DNA from: Saprolegnia diclina VS20
Taxonomy: Eukaryota; Oomycota; Saprolegniomycetes; Saprolegniales; Saprolegniaceae
DNA length: 50,444 bases
Assembly: GCF_000281045.1 (NCBI RefSeq)
Contig: NW_008246161.1
Span: forward strand, 85,511 to 135,954
Direction of reading: 5' to 3'
Part shown: positions 45,590 through 50,444 of the stretch, one piece after another
How the letters are laid out: every line of letters begins with the position of its first letter
How positions within the stretch are numbered: position 1 is the stretch's first letter
The notes under the pieces: generated by a model
Told to the model about the DNA's origin: nothing
The model's input: only the letters and a program-made list of their open reading frames with translations
Database searches by the model: none
Program-made: the position numbers and the translations under genes

Positions 45590-48500
45590 ATGACCGCAGT
45601 CGTGTGCTTTTGGAATGCGACGGTTGGGGTGTGTAGTAAGAAGCACTGGCCGTCGTGCGGCTACACGTGGCTCAACGTCGTGCCCGTCGGTCTCTTTGCG
45701 ACTGTGTGGCTCTGTTACGGCGTCCGACTGCTGCAACGGCACGGGTTTCTTGCCCGGTTCCTCCAGCTTAATGCCTCGTCGATCCACGACCAAGTCGCCC
45801 AAGGTGCTGCCTTCCATACGATCGACAATATTGTGCAACGAGATAGACTAGGTATTGCGATTGCGCTGTCCCAGCGCAAGTTTGGGTCCGATCAGCAACT
45901 CCAGCTCCAGCGCTACGTCAAGCTCTGCGCCATGTGCTCCGAGTGGCCAACGTACACGTTCACGCCGCTCTCGATTGCGTTCAAGGTCTCGGGCACGCCG
46001 CCGATCGTCGACAGCCTTCTTTTTTCGCTCAACTTTACCAACGAAGTACGTTTACGTCAAAAAGCGCGATGCACGAACCTTTGTAGTGGTGGAACCTCTC
46101 GATGGCCGTGGGCATGGGCATGCTCCTGCTCATTCTGCGGCAGCTCCATCCCGCGTCCCGCTACCGTACGCGCAAGAACTAGGTTCGACTGGATGGACAA
46201 TATTGTCGGTTGTAGACGCACCGATCCTCATGCGCTTTGTGTACCCGATGACGTTCGACTTGTTTTACATTCCGATCATTTCGACCTTTCTGCGGCTCGG
46301 CACGTGCGTGACGGGCTACGAGCACTTGGCGCTGCCTGGTGGCGCCACGTGCGACTGCCTCGATCGGTTTGGTCTGTTTTGGGTGCGTTGTTTCTCAAAT
46401 TTTGAGAATGGTGTGGTCAATACCATGTAGGCGGTCGGCTTTATCGGGTTTTTCGTCACCTATCGCAGTGCGCTTTTGTACAAAATGCACATTGAGCCGC
46501 TCGGCGAGACCATGGATTTTCGGTTCCAGCCTGGCTTCCAGCTTCTTATGGTCATGGCGCGCACACGTACGATTGATTAAATCCATTTTGCGTGCTTATC
46601 GAGACCACATGGCTTCCTAGTGTACCCGATGATTACAATGTTTGTCAACAACCAAGACATGACGCGGGCCGGCGGCATCGGGCTCACCACGTTCTTGCTC
46701 GCTGTCTCGACGTTTCTCTTGCTCTACTCGCACAAGACCCAGCCGGTACGAGTTGCCATCCGAATCGAATCCGAGTTCGGAGATACCTGATGAAATTTTC
46801 ACTTTGCTAGTGCATTGGCAGCGGTCGCATTCCCAACAATTTGCGCGTACTGACCTTCTCCAGCGCGATCTACACGGCTTTTTGCGTGCTCATCGTACTG
46901 GCTCTGGACGCGCCGATAAGGAGTTTGTACTATGCGCTTTTCCCGCTACCGATTGTGTGGGTCGGTGCGTGGAAGGTCAACGACCGGCGGGCGCTACTGT
47001 TTCATATTCCCGGAGTGCGGATCCCGGATTTACTACGGCATCCGTCGCCCGACGTGAGCTTGGTCGGCGCCATCGCCGCCCTCCATCTCAACCCTAACAA
47101 CGTCCATGACCGTGATCTCGGACCGATTTTGGAACAGCTCGATGGACTGGCGGCCTCGGTGGCGGCAACGCCGCTCTGCCGCGCCTACGCGCTCCGAACG
47201 CTTTGGTTTAGCCACATTGAGGTATCCACTGCCGTCGATGACTGACGCGACGTCGTCATGCTCTCCATAGAACTTTATAAAAGCTGACGTGCTCGCAATC
47301 GGCGATGACGCACCGGTGGGCCTCGACTTGTGGCTCAAGGACCGCGCCAACATTGAGCGGCGCAGTGCTCGGCGCAGCCGCGACTCGCACCAGTCCAAAA
47401 AGCGCGTGAAAATCTCTGCGGTGATTACCACGTCCGGTACGCATCTCGACACACAAAACCAAGGATCACGCAGACTGATGACGCGCCATCGTAGCCGGGC
47501 CCACCATGGACCTCCTTCCGGTGACAGCGGTCGCGTCATCGCACGGCGCGACCTCCAAACACACGACGACACTGACCACCAAATCGCAGCGGTTTCGACC
47601 CCGGCGTACGTTGGGCCCACGCGCGATCGTCCCGCTCGGTCGTCCAAGCCGGTTCCACGTCATCATGATTGGGTATACATCGTGGATATCCCACAAGGAG
47701 TCGCCAGCCGACGCCGTGGCCCAGCACCGTCGCATCGCGAACCTCGCGTTTGACGTCCTTGCGCAGAGCTCGAGCGTGCATGACGTTGCGGCCATGCACG
47801 CCGTCAGCGTCTTTTTACTCCAGTGGTACCGCACTGGGTACCTTCGATTGAACCGAGCGCGGTATCTGCAGCTGCTCACGACGCTCTCGGCAACTGGCGA
47901 CCCAAAGCTCGTGTTGGATGCGACCCATACACTGTATTGTCTCACGCTCGACGGCGTCTTTGCCCTCGAGACGTGGGTCGCGCGGCCGTTGGCGCTCAGT
48001 GGGCTTCTGCATGCGCTGGGCCACGCGAGCCGCCGCAGTGTCCTCCAAGCAGCAACGATTGCTGCTCGTGTCGCAGCGTTTGCAGTCACTCGTGGATACA
48101 ACAACCTCTCGCTGCTATTGACACCGCGCGCGGCAGCGAGTCTCTATACGGCGTTCCAGCGCTGGACCGCTGCGTATGACATTAGTGTTCTCCTCGAAGC
48201 GACGTATCTCAGTTTGCACCAAATTGCTTCGCGGCAACGCTTGTCGTACCCCGGTGTACCGTCCAAGAGCACGCGATTGCTTTTGGCGGTCAAGCGGGCC
48301 AAAGCGCGCTTCAAGCGCAACATTGGCAAGGTCGAGCCCGTTCCGTCAGCGTCGACGCGTCTCTCGTCCATGAAAATGCGTCTCTCGATGCTCCTGCAGA
48401 TGCACAATCCAAAGCGTGACCCGGGGCCCGTCGCAAAAGCCCTGACCTTCCGACAGCTCGTCAACACGGTCCGAGGCAAGGCCAAGGCAGTGCCCGTGTA

Positions 48501-48828
48501 TATTCCGCTGGACGTTGTCCCCGAGATTGAGCGACGCCACGCCATTCGACGACAGCTCGTGCTCAAATTGGAGCTTGCTTTCGAGATGGTGACGACAAAT
48601 GCCCCGGGGTACGATCGCCGGCGCAGCTGCATCGCCAGCAAGCGGCCCGAGTTGGATGACGCCGTCACAAATGCGCTCAAGCTCGTGCAAGTGGCCGCCG
48701 AGTGTGCGCTGCAAGAGTACGTGGCCACCGCACTCGACCCAACGATGCGGGCGTTCGTGCACCCGTACCTCCACCAGTTTGAAAACGATACCCCGGGGTC
48801 CCAGAGGTGGCGCTGGCCGTGGCGATGA
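45590..48828 (+). CDS. multi-pass membrane protein of unknown function
   Basis: Eight exons, 957 residues, open throughout: 45590-46045, 46087-46165, 46216-46382, 46431-46566, 46621-46745, 46811-47221, 47271-47436, 47495-48828. The first half holds about eight hydrophobic helices (for example NVVPVGLFATVWLCYGV, LSMAVGMGMLLLIL, LTTFLLAVSTFLLLYS, AIYTAFCVLIVLAL) with a short Cys-containing loop (ATCDC). The second half is hydrophilic, basic and helical, with no membrane segment, and probably faces the cytosol. I do not recognise the family. The last 90 residues resemble the C-terminus of the next gene (49444 onward). Start: the first ATG before the first helix; an upstream exon is possible. Confidence 0.75.
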
Positions 48829-49090
48829 CAACCCGTCGCCTAACAATTGAAAGTTTGAAATTGAGTTGGTGCAGAAATGATTCAACTGTCTTTCGACGGG
48901 CTCGTCTACCGAGGACGAATGCATGTGGTCCATTAGCGAGTCGATACGGACTGCGTCACAGTCGTTGGAGGCCAATACAACGCACCAAAGAGGCTTGACG
49001 GCGCAAATACGCTTGTGTCCATTCTTGAACTCTTCAATCCCTCCTTCTATTGTACCGATCTATCTAACCATCCATCCATCTATCCAACTG

Positions 49091-49176
<86 letters not shown>

Positions 49177-49443
49177 CAATGGACAATGCGCAAGGCACAC
49201 GCCAGAGCGTGCCGGATCTCATTTTGGTTGAGACCGGCACAGTTCGGCGTGTGAGCGACATCAATCGACATAAATGTATTCAAGTTCATTGGCTCTATGT
49301 TGGAAGCCTTTCTCAAAGTTGCGTCAACTACCGTGTCCAACCCGTGGAGCAACAATCCTCATTGGCGACAACATTGCATCAATATTTCTTCCTTATATTT
49401 TATCCCGCACCGCCACGTCTTTATTGCTTGGAAAATAGGTTGT
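48829..49443. other. spacer between convergent paralogous 3' ends
   Basis: Holds the tails of two converging genes and the CTAT microsatellite; no gene seen. Confidence 0.5.
49091..49176. repeat. CTAT microsatellite
   Basis: About 21 uninterrupted copies of the tetranucleotide CTAT (86 nt), preceded by degenerate CATC/TATC units from about 49060. Length is likely polymorphic. Confidence 0.95.
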
Positions 49444-50444
49444 CTAGGCGAGCTTGAGACGACGCCACCAGTAGGACGACGCCTCGGACGCCGACAGTGG
49501 TGCACGCGCAGTCATATACGGCTCAAAGAATTCGTGGATCGCAGGGTCGAGCGTCGTTTCAATATAATCGGAAATCGCGCACTCGCGCGGCGAACGGTAG
49601 AGCTCCACGGCGCGCTCGACGGCGTCGCGGGCGCCAAATCGCTTGGTCTGCGCTTTCGTTGACGTCTGGAGCTCGTAGGCGCGCTCCAAGATTTGAATAA
49701 ACTGCGTGCGCTCGGAGCGTCGCTGTTCGGCTGCCGAGAGCACATCGATCTTGGCGACGCCGTCCACTACTGACGGTACCGTCTCCGGGACAGCGTCGGG
49801 TGCTGGTGCTGGTGGACGTGAGGGTGTCGGCGCTTTGGCGGGATTTTTTTTTTCACATTCTGCCACCACACGAGGTGCGGCGTCCGTTGCATCCAGGAGC
49901 TCCGCCACGTCTGCGTCTGTCATTAGCATGCTCCCCTTGGTTGCTTGGCGCACTTTTGTCATCGATATTCGATGAGGACCCGTCTCAAGGGGCTCTGGCA
50001 AAGCCGCCGTTGGCATGATCTTAGTCCAGCTGCCGTTGCGCGAAAGGACTGTGACGGGGGTGAGCTTCGTTTGACTTGAGCTCGGGGCTAACGCCGCCAC
50101 GGTCGGTGTCAGCGTCTCAGCAACGTCGCATGCCATTGGCTGGATCCGTCGCCGAGAGGATTCCGATGGGAATGGACGCACCGAGTGGAGGCTGCGCGCA
50201 AGGCTGGCCGCCCGCGCAAACGTCATTTTCGTACCTGACGACGGCGCTTGTGCAGATCCCAACGACGGCAACGGCTGAGGCCCGGTGGCAACTTCATTAG
50301 AGGCCCAGGCGTCGCGTGGTTTTGTATGGGTGGGCAAGTCGCAGTGGAACTTGGATGGATACACCGAAATAGATAGCGCTCGTTGCACACTGCTGGCGCG
50401 CTCGACGGGCATGGGTGGCGCCGAGTGAATCTCAAAGAGGTGCG
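49444..50444 (-). CDS. 3' part of a gene homologous to the 45590-48828 C-terminus (partial)
   Basis: The frame is open from the stop at 49444 to the right edge of the window. An ATG at 50412 exists, but the frame remains open upstream of it, so the start probably lies outside. The visible 320-odd residues are Ser/Pro/Ala-rich and disordered at first; the last 100 are helical and match the end of the membrane protein next door: a run around LERAYELQT aligns with LELAFEMVT, then DAV, ECA, a Y-x-x-T-x-LDP motif and F-x-x-PY. No membrane segment is visible in this part. The pair probably arose by an inverted duplication; whether this copy has the membrane half cannot be seen. Confidence 0.7.
   Translation of the reverse strand, partial: HLFEIHSAPPMPVERASSVQRALSISVYPSKFHCDLPTHTKPRDAWASNEVATGPQPLPSLGSAQAPSSGTKMTFARAASLARSLHSVRPFPSESSRRRIQPMACDVAETLTPTVAALAPSSSQTKLTPVTVLSRNGSWTKIMPTAALPEPLETGPHRISMTKVRQATKGSMLMTDADVAELLDATDAAPRVVAECEKKNPAKAPTPSRPPAPAPDAVPETVPSVVDGVAKIDVLSAAEQRRSERTQFIQILERAYELQTSTKAQTKRFGARDAVERAVELYRSPRECAISDYIETTLDPAIHEFFEPYMTARAPLSASEASSYWWRRLKLA

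Noticed and set aside
49091-49176. Possible CRISPR-like repeat array
   Set aside because: It is a simple tetranucleotide run with no spacers.

Overview
The window looks like nuclear DNA of an oomycete, probably of the Saprolegnia/Achlya/Aphanomyces group. It has dense GC-rich genes, very many introns of about 40-60 nt that start GTACGT/GTATGT and nearly always end TAG, and families of ankyrin-repeat protein kinases of the TKL type (HRDxKSxN catalytic loop). The taxon is an inference from gene style; no marker gene is present.

Layout. Positions 1-36,600 hold an accessory multigene cluster. Six ankyrin-repeat kinase genes run head to tail on the + strand: A 3830-8121, B 9696-14367, C 15633-19457 (running into an assembly gap), D 24034-28315, E 29458-33789 and F 34762-36598. 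I rebuilt their exons by hand. Most ankyrin repeats occupy exactly one phase-0 exon of 99 nt (33 residues), and the summed exons of A, D, E and F stay open from ATG to stop. A, B and D end in a tail with two copies of a four-cysteine ribbon plus helix. F is a pseudokinase. Interleaved with the kinases are three copies of a second family (TIR-like domain, TPR repeats, C-terminal cysteine cluster): 25-2163 looks intact, 20456-22578 is interrupted by one frameshift, and 8441-9510 (minus) is a truncated pseudogene. Relics fill the spacers: a minus-strand kinase fragment (2525-3235), a PH-domain fragment (about 28555-29040), and a 5'-truncated LINE (34233-34620) flanked by a 16-bp target-site duplication.

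Positions 37,000-50,444 look like ordinary single-copy genome: an acyltransferase-3/SGNH membrane protein (minus, 37245-39563), a 22-exon nucleotidyltransferase of the poly(A)/poly(U) polymerase class (minus, 41704-44860), a multi-pass membrane protein of unknown function (plus, 45590-48828), and the 3' part of a gene whose C-terminus is homologous to it (minus, from 49444 off the right edge). The last two converge on a CTAT microsatellite.

How it may work together. The kinase genes share a promoter signature (GGATTGG, 11 nt, CCAAT in B, C and E; variants elsewhere) with the start codon about 20-60 nt downstream, which suggests co-regulation. Sensor-like repeats fused to kinases, mixed with TIR-like/TPR proteins, gene conversion, in-frame minisatellites and pseudogenes give the look of a fast-evolving recognition or signalling cluster. 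That role is an inference; nothing in the sequence names a ligand.
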